A stretch of 64,000 nucleotides of DNA. Origin: Plasmodiophora brassicae. Its lineage: Eukaryota; Endomyxa; Phytomyxea; Plasmodiophorida; Plasmodiophoridae. Under the pieces are notes generated by a model. It searched no databases. It was given only the letters and a program-made list of their open reading frames with translations, and had not been told where the DNA came from. The stretch is taken from positions 248,001 through 312,000 of the forward strand of contig JASFAU010000010.1 of assembly GCA_039704465.1 (NCBI GenBank), read 5' to 3'. Position numbers and translations under genes: made by a program. Positions 19,779-29,710 of this stretch are shown here, piece after piece. Within the stretch, counting starts at the first letter, position 1. Every line of letters begins with the position of its first letter.

Positions 19779-20486
19779 ATGCTCGGCCTAGCTTTCGCTG
19801 CGATCGCGTTCGCTGCTGGCGCCAGCGCAGCTCGGGACGGGGTCGACCCCACGTTCCCGACACAGGATCAGTACGACAGGGCTCGGGCGGCAGTATACCC
19901 GTACGAAACCAGCGCCCCAGCGGGTCGTGACACCACGCTACCCAGCGAGCTAACAGAAGAACTCGAATGGTTGAAGCAACGTCTGCCAGCTGGCATGGTA
20001 CGCGTTCGGCCAGGGACGTCATTCTGCCCGTCCTACGCACTGGAATGTGTCGAGGCGATCGTAACTCCTGCTGGCATGCACTGGAACGTCCAGCCAGGCC
20101 GCCGACGAGGACTGGCAGGCTGGGTGCCCTCGATGTCACAAACGGAACGCACGCGCGCCGACTACGAGGTCGTCCTGAGGGTTGTCATCATGCAAGGGTA
20201 CCCGCATGCACGCAAGCCAGCCGTTGCCGTTGTCGATTACAACGGCATCACGACGGACGAGGCGGCGCGGTTGGAGCAGGCCCTGCAGGTCATCTCGCAG
20301 AGCAGGAACGTCGAACGGAAAGTGAAGGCGATGGCTGAACGCGTGTACCAGTTCATCACGGACCCGTACGACCAGCTGCGTATCAGGCTATTGTCGTACA
20401 GCGACGCGATCCTGGCCATCGTCTTCGTCTACCTCATCTTCCAGTACATGCAGCTCAAGACATACCAGCTCAGACCTAACAATTAG
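19779..20486 (+). CDS. RWD-like domain protein with signal peptide and C-terminal membrane anchor
   Basis: A 235-residue frame. The N-terminal hydrophobic segment is MLGLAFAAIAFAAGASAARD. Residues about 45-190 look like an RWD/E2-related fold: ELTEELEWLKQRLP, then LECVEAIVTP, then EVVLRVVIMQGYPHARKPAV, then GITTDEAARLEQALQVI. The central YP...P is the RWD signature, and no catalytic Cys is present at an E2 position. A transmembrane helix (AILAIVFVYLIFQYMQL) lies 10 residues from the end. The domain would sit in the secretory lumen if the N-terminus is cleaved. Partner unknown. Confidence 0.65.
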   Translation: MLGLAFAAIAFAAGASAARDGVDPTFPTQDQYDRARAAVYPYETSAPAGRDTTLPSELTEELEWLKQRLPAGMVRVRPGTSFCPSYALECVEAIVTPAGMHWNVQPGRRRGLAGWVPSMSQTERTRADYEVVLRVVIMQGYPHARKPAVAVVDYNGITTDEAARLEQALQVISQSRNVERKVKAMAERVYQFITDPYDQLRIRLLSYSDAILAIVFVYLIFQYMQLKTYQLRPNN

Positions 20487-20493
20487 ACGATGA

Positions 20494-22024
20494 TTATTGT
20501 GCCCCTGTTTCGGCCAGCTGGACAGCCTCGACGAACACGCTGCTGAACGCGTGCTTGATGAAGGCGGGCGTTGCTCTCCAGGGCAGTCGTGGGTTCAGCA
20601 TCGGGTTCGCCGTACGTATCGTCTGCAGCGCTGGCCGAACGACCTGCATGTGGTCGAAGACGTGGTTGATTTCCCAGGGGTCGTCCACTTTTGCGCTCGT
20701 CTCGGGCGCGAACGCGTCAAGCGATGCCCCGCTGTCGTGCCTGGGGCACACGATCGACCGCGCGTTGACGACGGTGACACCCGGCGGCATGCAATCGATG
20801 TGATACGAGTCAACACAGCGATTGCACTGAACGAGCAGGGCCGTGTGGGCCTGCTGTTTGCATTGCGCGCAGGCGTGATGCGGGCAGATGAAATTGCCTC
20901 GGTTCGCCCCACGCGTCTTCGACTTCTTCTTCGTCAGCTCGTGGTCGTTGACACAGGACGTGTGGAAGAACAGCCCACACGCTACATGGGCACACTGGTG
21001 GACGTCCACCCCGTCGGAGCCCCTGCACAGGCGAACAGTCAGATAGCGGAACCGCACGTGAACGATGCAAGTGCCCTACAGTTCGCCACAAACGGCGCAT
21101 GGGTGCGATTTCGAACTACAATTCGAGCAGTACCAGCGCTCCTCGGATGGGAATTCGCCCAAGCCCACACATGACGTATGGAACGAACGCAGGCACGGGC
21201 CATCGCAGCAAAGCAGGTTGCCGGCCTGCTCGCAGACACCACAGGCAGCCGAGTTGGCCGCATACTCGAGAGGCGGTCTACGGAACGGGCCTGCTGAGTC
21301 CCAATGCGTCTGTGGGGTCGACGGCGAGCACCACCCCCTCACCGAATGTCGTTGCCGATCGCTGCGAGTCGTTTCGCCATGTTCGGCATGTCGGATCCCT
21401 GGACGAGGCCGATGGCATCCGGGGAACTGGGTGGCACGTCGTCCACGACACAGTGCGAGATATGGTGCAGCAGCAGGAACTCGAAGAACATTGCCACCTC
21501 GACCGCCATGTTCCACACCTGGCGGTCGTCGTCAGGGCACTATCCAGTCAAATACGGCGCCGCCTGGCTGACCTCTGAGAACTTGTCGTTGAACTGGTGA
21601 CAGTTCTGGAACGTCAGGCGCACGTCGGACGTGAACTCGGCCACCGACGTGTATGCGTCGTTCGTGAGCTTCTTCTGGGCCGTGCCGAGGTCCATCGGGT
21701 GCTTGACGATAATGTGGTACGTCGGCAGCCCTAATGCTACTGGATCCTAGCATCGATGATCTCAGCGGCGGCGGGACTTCCCAGACACGCAAACGACACA
21801 CGTACGACGGGCTGATTGAACGGCCATGCGAACTCGTGCGCGGACGTCAGCTCGAGTACGCGCGCGCACCGCCGCTTCAGCTCCTTCGGGGTGACGTGCA
21901 CCGGATCCCGCTTGGACAGCTTCTCCTCCAGCGTCACGTGGCTCGAGGAGCGCTTGCGCGACGACGACATCCGCGCGACGCACTTGCGCCGAGCCTCGGT
22001 GCGCGCCAACCGCGAAAGTACCAT
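20494..22024 (-). CDS. bromodomain plus PHD and extended-PHD chromatin reader
   Basis: Five exons: 22024-21802, 21730-21573, 21518-21343, 21277-21080 and 21022-20494, giving 427 residues. Bromodomain at about 45-165: AWPFNQPVV, LPTYHIIVKHPMDLGT, FTSDVRLTFQNCHQFN with the acetyl-lysine-binding Asn region, then VWNMAVEVAMFFEF. PHD finger: CGVCEQAGNLLCCDGPCLRSF, HTSC and WYCSNC. An extended PHD follows: PCAVCGEL, HQCAHVACGLFFHTSC, FICPHHACAQC and CNRCVDSYHIDCMPPG, ending near VCPRH. It should read acetyl-lysine and histone tails. In BRPF/JADE-type proteins the PHD-knuckle-PHD precedes the bromodomain; here the order is reversed. The stop at 20494 follows the upstream gene's 3' end by only 7 bp. 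Confidence 0.9.
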
Positions 22025-22156
22025 TCAACCGGACGTCGCTCGCGGTACACTGGGGCCATTGTTGAGTCACGACAAAGCAGTGAGTCATGGCCGCTGTGCG
22101 AATGTTCGTCCGTGCTCACTCTGAAATCGTCGCTATCTGGTGGGGGCTGTTAGTCT

Positions 22157-22885
22157 ATGTTGCCCATCGTAATCGCGCTGGTGTGCCTGGCCGTTGTAAA
22201 CGGCCAGGTCGCCGTCCACGACCCGAACTGTGACGCGTCCATGTCTGATGCCGGTGTCATGATGATCGCGTTCGCGCCAGCGTTCTCGCCTGTCGAAGGC
22301 GACGTGGTCGAGTACAGCGCCGTGGTGACCGCCGCGGACGACCCCGACGCCCGCGTCGTTCTCGACGCACAGCAATCGTCGTGCTGTCGCGACGAACACG
22401 ACCGATGCCAGGACTGGCATGTCCCTGCAGCGGCACCCAAGCACAGGCTTGTTTGCCACGGGCTGAACGTCACCGTCCAGTACAAAGCCGTCGTCATGGC
22501 ACGCCTCCAGCAAGGATCCGAGACGGTCGGCTACGCGCCCGTTCTCGTCCAGGCCAAGACGATCTCGGCCGTTTCCGACGACGAGGTGTCGCTTGACGAG
22601 CAGGAGTACCAGGCGATGGTCCGCGACGTCGTCGACAAGGTCAACGCTGCCGCCGACGGACAGGAACAGCAGCCGCAGACGATCGGCGCGCTGAACCTCA
22701 CCGAGGGCGCCTCGCACTCGAACGTCTCCCCGATAACGATCGTCGTCGTCCTGTGCATCGCCCTGGCGGTGCTGTCGGCGGCGGCACGCTGCTGCTACTG
22801 GGTCGTTCGGCGGTCGATGACTGAGCGTCGTCGCCTGCCGCAGTACGAACCGATCCTGCTGGATGGGGACAACGTTGGCGACTGA
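22157..22885 (+). CDS. type I membrane protein, paralog of the gene at 26558-27427
   Basis: A 242-residue frame. The signal peptide is MLPIVIALVCLAVVNGQ. An ectodomain of about 170 residues contains a conserved block: VVEYSAVVTA, then SSCCRDEHDRCQDW, then HRLVCHGLNVTVQYKAVVMA. A transmembrane helix follows (ITIVVVLCIALAVLSAAA), then a short tail ending YEPILLDGD. The CC-x5-C-x10-VCHG pattern and the flanking beta-like strands also occur in the minus-strand gene 3.7 kb downstream. No known domain is recognised. The size and single ectodomain module suggest a receptor or adhesion-like role, which is inference only. Confidence 0.75.
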   Translation: MLPIVIALVCLAVVNGQVAVHDPNCDASMSDAGVMMIAFAPAFSPVEGDVVEYSAVVTAADDPDARVVLDAQQSSCCRDEHDRCQDWHVPAAAPKHRLVCHGLNVTVQYKAVVMARLQQGSETVGYAPVLVQAKTISAVSDDEVSLDEQEYQAMVRDVVDKVNAAADGQEQQPQTIGALNLTEGASHSNVSPITIVVVLCIALAVLSAAARCCYWVVRRSMTERRRLPQYEPILLDGDNVGD

Positions 22886-23000
22886 GACCCTCCCGATGAC
22901 TAAAACGGTCCGCTGTGACGATGTCGCCACCGCAAGGCCCAGTTGCAACCAATGCGTTTCGATGCAGTGTTCTATCGCTAGGTGGGTAGATCGTCCAGGG

Positions 23001-24977
23001 TCACATGATGCGAGCGGTGACGTTACGGTGCATCTGCCGCATGTGGCTGATCTGGACCTGGAGGACGTCCATCCGGGTCAGGAAGTTGTCCAGCTCGGCG
23101 CACCGGATCGCTTGGATCTGGGCCTGGTCCCGAACGTCCGTCGCCCGCGCCTGGCACGCCTCACAGCGGAACCGACGCGCATGGCAATCAAACACGGGCG
23201 CACGTAGCGTGCCCAGGCACACCGGGCAGGTAACAAGAACGTTGAGACGGTCGGATCCCGCGCCGAGCGCTGCGAGCAGTGGCGTCAGGTGGCGTAGCGC
23301 GTCGTCAAATTCCTCGCGCATCGCCCTCGACACCTGGGATTCGTCAGCCGCCGGAATACCCATCGTTAGGCGTCACACCCACAGTGCTGTCGATGTGTGC
23401 CTCGCTGTCTTGGATGATGGCCGCCTCCTGCATCTTCACGTACTGCCGCCCGAGGCGATCCAGCTCGCCCTGTCGCTCGTCGAACCGAGCGCCTAGCACC
23501 GACCCCTCCTGCGCCGCTGAGCCGTACGTGTCTCGCGCTGCTCGAACGTCCGCCTCGACTGCCGTCAGCTCGGCACGAACGTCGTCGAGTTCCTGCTCCA
23601 TGGCAGCCGACTCAGTGCGGCGCACGCAGCGGACGGCATTCACGCGCACGACGCACCGTGTTCAGGTGCGTCAACCGGCACGAATGCACGCGAGCGACTT
23701 CCTGTGCGATGCGTGCCTGTTTCTGTATCCAGCGTCGGTTCTCTTCGTCTAGGGCACGCCTCAGGTCGTCCTGCTGTTGGCGCAGGGCGGCCAGCGCCGC
23801 CGCCTTCGTCGTCGCCTGGTCCGGTACGACTGACGAGGCACGACGTTCGAAACGCGGTGATGGCGGCGTCGCTGACCCAGTGCCCAGCGACGACAGCGAC
23901 ATTCGCCGACGCGTGTCGTCCAGGGCACTGTCGAGCGACTCTGGGCTGGATAGCGGCGTTAGTCTCTCTCTGCTCGTCGAGGCGGCCCCCGATGAACAAG
24001 ACCCGGCGCCGTCACTTCTAGCGTCGGAACCGTCGTTGTCGTCGCCTTCTTCGTGTCGAACGCTACCGGCGCCTTCGTCACTCTCGTCAACCGCTGCGTT
24101 GCTCGACGTAGCATTGGCGTGCGTCTCAACGCGCTCGTCTTGGAGCTGTTGGATCCCTGCGCGCACGACAAACGCACATCAGCTCGGTGTCGTGCGCGAA
24201 CCATGGCTTGGCAAGACCTGTTTCCATTCGGAGGCGCAGACATTCGTCCGCATCCTGGATCCGCTGCTGGAGGATCTCGATCCGGGCGACCCAGTCGGCG
24301 GTTTCCGATTCGAACACGGCCTCCTGTTCGTCAGCGATCCGGCGCTGACCGACGAGGAGGGCTTCCAGATTGGCGCAACGCTGCTTCCAGCGTTTGTCCT
24401 CGTGCGCCATGAATTTCTGCACGCTGAGCCGGTCAGCGTGTCTGTGTTGCAGGCGTGCGTGCATATGGGAGCCATTGACCATTCGTGGCATGTGCTTCTG
24501 CAGGAGGGCGACGTTGCGAATGCGCCCCCTGTACCGCGTGCCCATTTGCCTCCGGTGCAGGTGCGCGTTGATGGCTTCCCGGTGCAATTCATTGCCGAAC
24601 CGCCTGGCGGCTTCCCGTGCGTGCGCCATCCTAGGCGCCCCAGTCAGGGGATCCCCGTTTGCCGTTTGACGCAACAGGCGAAAGTGCACGACGCCTCGCG
24701 TGATGTCCACGTGCCGTGCCGAACCGATGACGGTACGTGCCGTGGTTTCCCCACGTTGGTCGTCGCCGGTCACCAGATGGGGGAGCCCGGCGACCTGCAA
24801 CGATCCAGGGGCGACCGCCGCCGCTGTGAACAAACTCATTCGACACTCAGGGCACGAGGTGCGGTCGGCGCCCGCCCCTCCGTCCCGAACAGGATATTCG
24901 CCTTCCAAGGGGGGCCGGTACCGATCCAGGTGTCCACGAATATCAAAACCCGGCAACGTTGTACTAGTCAATGCCAC
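23001..24977 (-). CDS. coiled-coil protein with C-terminal RING-like zinc motif
   Basis: Four exons: 24977-24218, 24156-23657, 23592-23383 and 23333-23001, giving 600 residues. An alternative acceptor at 23610 would add 6 residues in frame. The N-terminal 40 residues include SCPECRMSL. Coiled coil fills about 125-280 (QKFMAHEDKRWKQRCANLEALL, IEILQQRIQDADE). A Ser/Asp-rich low-complexity linker follows at about 290-350, then more coiled coil (ALRQQQDDLRRALDEENRRW, MEQELDDVRAELTAVEADV). Near the C-terminus a CPVCLGTLRAPVFDCHARRF.CEAC motif resembles one half of a RING or a C3HC4-like finger. The start codon overlaps the stop of the upstream PH-like gene by 14 bp, so a start at 24839 is possible. 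Confidence 0.7.
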
Positions 24978-26306
24978 GAATCAGGGCGGCGAACTGTTCG
25001 CATTCGTCGCGCGACTCGAACTTGTACATGTGGATCTTCTTGACGCCGTCGAGCAGGAACTTGAACGCGACACAGTTCTGCTGGGCGGGGCGGTTGCCGG
25101 GCACGACCGTACAGTCCAGGTAGTCCTGGCTGGGGATCTCCAGCACGCGTTCCTCGCCCTGGCCATGCGCGCCACCCGGCTTGTTGATCAGCAGCGACGT
25201 CTTCCGAGCGTGTATCACACGCTCCGTGTCTTTGTGGACGCGATTGACCTGCCCAGGTCGTTAGCGGTACAACGTTGAGCGACGGCGCACAGGCCAACCT
25301 TTAACACGCGGAACAGGAGGATGCGATCGGAACGCGGCGATTCGCCATTCGATCGTCGGTCACCACCGGATGACCGCTTACGAGGTGAGTCGCCAAATGA
25401 TTTCCGGGTCGGTAGAGGCAGATCGGGCAGCGTCGTCTGGGCGTCGTCGAGCATCTCGCGCAGCATCGCGTTGCAGGCGACCAGCGCCACCAGGTCGATG
25501 GCGACCAGCGCCGCGTTCTCGCCATCGATCGACGCCTGGATGCGTTCCAGGCACCGAACGCGGCTGCTGGACAGTTTCTTGCCATGCGCCTCGAGCGTGA
25601 ACGACGAGAACTCCTGGCGAACGCCGCTGCTCAGTCGTCGAGGGAACGTGTCCGGTGTCCAGACCGACACGGCTGGACGCGAGCCGGTCGGCGGAGCGAC
25701 GACCGACGCCTTCGCGTCGGGATACAGCATAGACGAACGGCGTCGTGCTGGCGGCAGCGGTCTGGACACCGCATAAGCGCAGGTTGGAGCTGAAACAGGG
25801 ACGGGCCCCTGTGACGCTGCTGGATCTGACGATACGCCGACGCTCGCGTCGTCCTCTCCTCCAGCATCACCGTCAATCTCCTCTGGGTCGTCATCGACAG
25901 GTTCGGCAACCGGTTCAGGCAACGGACGCCTTCTTAGGGGTTCGGCGAGCACAATGGACGGGTCGTCGTCGTCGTCGTGGTCCTCCTCGTCCTCCTGCTC
26001 CGACGACGACGACGATGAGGGTGCCAGCGTGGGTTCCTCGTCGTTCAAATCCCAACCGGTACACCGCCTGACAATCTGCCTGGCAACAGCGACCTGCAGA
26101 TTGGCAACGCGATCATCGGACGCGTCGCTGGAATAGATCGATCGCAGGAGGTCGACCACCGACTGCACGCTGTTGTCCTCCTGGTCGGACAGGACGCGCG
26201 TCAGCGCCGGTCGGCACCAGACCGTCCCGCGCCGATCCAGCTCGCACAGGACGTTCCCGGCGCCGTCGTGCAGGAACGGGACCGCCCGTGCACCCATCGC
26301 CGTCAT
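24964..26306 (-). CDS. protein with C-terminal PH-like domain, unknown function
   Basis: Two exons: 26306-25308 and 25248-24964, giving 427 residues. The N-terminal part (residues 1-85) is compact. Then come a Ser/Asp/Glu low-complexity region (SSSSSSEQEDEEDHDDDDD), a helical segment (LERIQASIDGENAALVAIDL), and a basic Ser-rich linker. The last 100 residues read VNRVHKDTERVIHARKTSLLI, DYLDCTVVPGNRPAQQNCV, FKFLLDGVKKIHMYKFES and DECEQFAALIRGID. This strand pattern with a C-terminal amphipathic helix is typical of PH/EVH1/RanBD-type folds. Ligand unknown. Confidence 0.7.
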
Positions 26307-26557
26307 CGCACTGCTGCACCGTGCCGCCGCTACCCAGATCGTCCAGTCTGCCCAAGTTCTAAATCAGGTGTCCTGCGAGCTAAATCCAGCAGCCGCACTG
26401 CTGCCCAGGGGGGTTACGTCGCCCCGCTACGTAGCCGGGCAGCGGCGGGCAGGTGCAGGTTTTGGGGGGCGCCCTGCCCACACCCCCCGTGACGTGGTAT
26501 CGGGGGTGCAGTTCATTCGGTAAATTCGCGTGTCTAGAGAGGGAGCGGACGAGCTCG

Positions 26558-27427
26558 TCAGAGCGGCAGGTAGGTGTACTCGGACGGGCGCCGGGACGGG
26601 ATGAGGGGCGCGCCCGGCCGCCCGTCACGCATGCAGAACCGTTTGATGATGACGGCGAGGACGGCGACGAGAAGGACGACGCCGCCGGCGATGCCGGCGA
26701 TGACTGTCCAGTGTGGCAGTCGCATTGCCTCGGTTGCGTTTTGACTGATGGACATCAGCTCCGGTAACGATTGGTCGAATTCGGGCACCTCGTCCATCTC
26801 CTGGATGCCAGGACCGTCGGCGTCGCTCCACGATCCTTCGTCGGCGTCGTCGTCGAGGCCTGGGGCGGCGACAATGACGCCGGGAGAAGACGTGATACGC
26901 TGCGATTCATGATGGAGCAGCGTGCTCAGCGCGTTGGCTCGGAATGTGGTCCACGACGTCTCGTTCATGACGACATCGTCGGCCTCGACTCCGTTAACGT
27001 GCCCAGACCGTGACACGACGGGAACAAGGACATCGGCAACGTGGCCGCTGCTGTCAGGACTCTGAGCGCGCGCGATCACAATCACACGGTAATCGACGCC
27101 AACGCGAATGCCATGGCAGACGACCTCGTCGTTGTGCGCCGTCCACACCTGGCACGTGCCCTGCTCGTCGAGACAGCACGCCGATTCGCGGACGTTCATC
27201 ATGGCGCCGGAATTCTCGGCCGCCAACAGGACGCTGAACTGGACGACGCTGCCGTCGGACGGGGTCTCTGGCCCGGTAACCATTCCGACGACGACCTTGG
27301 TGGAGTCGACGTCGCGTTGGACAGATGCTCTCGACATGGCGTACGCGTCGGGCAGCGAACACTCGGCAGCAGCCAGCGCTGCACCGGCCAGAACCGCCAT
27401 GATCACTGTTGTTGTCGTCGTAGTCAT
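26558..27427 (-). CDS. type I membrane protein, paralog of the gene at 22157-22885
   Basis: The start at 27427 (MTTTTTTVIMAVLAGAALAAA) gives a signal peptide and a 289-residue protein. A longer upstream frame is basic and unlikely. The ectodomain block SVVQFSVLLA, then ESACCLDEQGTCQVW, then EVVCHGIRVGVDYRVIVIARA aligns with the paralog. An acidic membrane-proximal stalk of about 90 residues is unique to this copy. A transmembrane helix follows (VIAGIAGGVVLLVAVLAVII), then a cytosolic tail ending SEYTYLPL, which resembles the paralog's YEPILL and may be a Tyr-based sorting motif (Yxx-hydroph.). Confidence 0.75.
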   Translation of the reverse strand: MTTTTTTVIMAVLAGAALAAAECSLPDAYAMSRASVQRDVDSTKVVVGMVTGPETPSDGSVVQFSVLLAAENSGAMMNVRESACCLDEQGTCQVWTAHNDEVVCHGIRVGVDYRVIVIARAQSPDSSGHVADVLVPVVSRSGHVNGVEADDVVMNETSWTTFRANALSTLLHHESQRITSSPGVIVAAPGLDDDADEGSWSDADGPGIQEMDEVPEFDQSLPELMSISQNATEAMRLPHWTVIAGIAGGVVLLVAVLAVIIKRFCMRDGRPGAPLIPSRRPSEYTYLPL

Positions 27428-27560
27428 CGTGTCGGTTGGTCGGTTGGTTCTGCAGGTGCGATTGGGGAGTGACGACTCACCCGACCATCCACCGGAACGT
27501 CGTCTCCCCTTATGACGTGACTCACGACACGACACGATCGATACGGTCGTATGTATAGGC

Positions 27561-29185
27561 CTACTGTATTGGCACCGTTTCCGTCTCGTTGTCGTGCCAG
27601 GCGGCCTGCCCGACGGGTGGTGGTGTCGTCCGTCTTCTTTCCGCCGCCTGAGTGACATCAGCGAGCCAATCCGGGGGCGTGTTCCGCCATGGGTTCGCCT
27701 CGACAGAGAATTGCGGGATCGAACTCAGGATGGTCTCAATCTGGGCGGACGACACCGCTTTCTGTTTGTGGATCGTCTCACCGATGTTCTTCATGAGTTC
27801 CTCGAGGTTCCGATCCAAAACATGTTTGACCTTCGCCGAAGGTAAGACAAGCAATGATGGAGTGTTGACGCATTATGGCGTTTACCTGTTCCTGCATGAA
27901 CGTGAGTAGGTTTGCTTTCGCGACCTCGATGGACTCGTTAATCTGGCCGAGCTGGACGAACAGAGGCACTAGTGACGGATCCAGCGCGCCTTCCACCGGT
28001 GTCCAGGCTACCGATTTGTTCTTCGTCTTCAGGATTTTCTCCTACACACCGCAACCGCAATTAACGTTCTGTAAACAACAGCATGCCTGATCCGGGACGT
28101 ACCTCACAACGTTGCCTGTTGAAGTAAGCGCGTTCTAACGCGTCCCGCAGGGTTGCGAGCGTTGTGACGTCGATGTCCTTCAGGTGCACCATCCGATCCA
28201 GCTCGGAGTTGAAGTTGGCGGATATGATGGTGATGGGAATGGCCAGGACCAGGATTCCACACAGCGCCGCCAACCCTGCAATGAACCGACCCGTTCCCGT
28301 TATTGGCACGACGTCACCGTATCCGACGGTCGTGATCGTGATGATGCACCACCAGAAGGTGGCCGGGATCGAATAGTATGGCGACGGTGACCCGTCTGGT
28401 CGCTCCCAGATGTTCGTGACAGCGTTCAGCGTGCCTCGCTCGGCGTAGTACATGGCGGTGCTGAACAGGACCAGGGCCAAGGCCATGATGTACAGAAGCA
28501 TGGCGAGAGGATGTGCCGAGACGCGTATGGCGTTGGAGAAGACGCTAATCCAGGTGATGTACCTAGAGATCTTGAAGACACGGAAGATCCGTACGAGACG
28601 AATGATACGAAAGACGGACGACGACGAGGCCCCGCTGCTGGTGACGAACGTCTCAACGTACCATGGAGCGATGGCGATGATGTCCACCCAGTTCATGGGT
28701 TCCCTGATGTAGGCGCCGTAATCAGGGCAAGACAGTAGGCGCACCGCAAGCTCGATTGTGAAGCAAACGACGCAGATGGTTTCGATGGTGTTCCAGACGT
28801 TCGGGTCGATTGATGCTTCCCCGGGTACAGTCTCCAGGATGAACGCCACACCGGTCAGCACGATCAGGGCCATGATGGAGATGGCCAACGCCTGGGCAAC
28901 CGTCGATGACGACGGATCGTCGACTAGTGCCCAGATTCGCTGCCTTAGGGTGCGCTCTTCTACGGCCTGGTATTGCTCGGCGGGACGAATCCGCAGAGCA
29001 TCTTGCAGGGTGTCGGGGGCGGCGCCGCCCGCCAGCAACGGGTTTTCCGTCATGGCTGACGTGGCTGCCGCGTCCCACGCCGATTTGACATACGACCCCA
29101 TCCTGGTTGTGGTCGCCGCCATCCCGCCGCAAGATTCCCCAAAGCGATCCACGGACGGTACTGTTAAATTCTTGCCCACCGCCAT
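27561..29185 (-). CDS. voltage-gated potassium channel (Kv type)
   Basis: Three exons: 29185-28103, 28041-27886 and 27830-27561, giving 502 residues. S1 is at ALAISIMALIVLTGVAFIL, S2 at TICVVCFTIELAVRLL and S3 at NWVDIIAIAPWYVETF. S4 has spaced arginines (FRIIRLVRIFRVFKISRY). After S5 comes the pore with FWWCIITITTVGYGDVVP, which contains the K+ selectivity filter TVGYGD, then S6 LAALCGILVLAIPITII. The S6 Pro-x-hydrophobic-Pro hinge is partly kept (AIPITII). The tail after S6 (about 170 residues) forms amphipathic helices, including LVPLFVQLGQINESIEVAKA, and no cyclic-nucleotide domain is seen. No T1 domain is recognisable in the 90-residue N-terminus. Confidence 0.92.
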
Positions 29186-29247
29186 GACCTGTCACCTGTT
29201 CGCATCCTGTCGTATTCGTTATCATCTGTACCGTCACCCAGCTCGTG

Positions 29248-29460
29248 TCAACAACGCAAACATCGCAGGCGATTCGCCTTCCAGGTGCGCCAAGAGTCCG
29301 AGGTGTGTATGATGATGCTCTGACAGACACCAGTCGAACTGAGCTGGTTGAGTTGTTCTGAACTCATGTCGTCGCTGTAGATGTTGATGGCGACCAGCGT
29401 GTTTGAGGAGTTCGTGTATCGCAGATGTAGGTTGGCACAAGGTGTCCGCTGCGCCGACAT
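29248..29460 (-). CDS. possible small protein, about 70 residues
   Basis: The frame starts MSAQRTPCANLHLRYTNSSN and contains TLVAINIYSDDMSSEQLNQL, which is protein-like. The rest is less so, and a short unrecognised exon junction is possible. It lies 60 bp upstream of the channel gene on the same strand. No homolog recognised. Confidence 0.3.
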   Translation of the reverse strand: MSAQRTPCANLHLRYTNSSNTLVAINIYSDDMSSEQLNQLSSTGVCQSIIIHTSDSWRTWKANRLRCLRC

Positions 29461-29710
29461 TGCGAACGGGTTCGGTCGATAAGCGCACAATTTAACGCAC
29501 GTCTCCTGATCAGGACAAGGGTGGCTGAGCCTGCACCGACATGGGCGCCGTGCCAGTCAGATCCAAGGGTGTCGGGGCCGCCACCGACTGCGCCTGCACA
29601 AACGATACGCAGCCGCAGAACCGGTCAGAGGCGTTCCTACCTGCAGAAGAAGACAAGCACGGAAGGGTGGACTGGCAGCCGGTCTCAGGTAGGCCTTCCC
29701 GTTTCGTTCG

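Noticed and set aside
27561..28041. Separate small genes downstream of the potassium channel
   Set aside because: Two short introns with clean donors and acceptors connect them in frame to the channel as its C-terminal tail.
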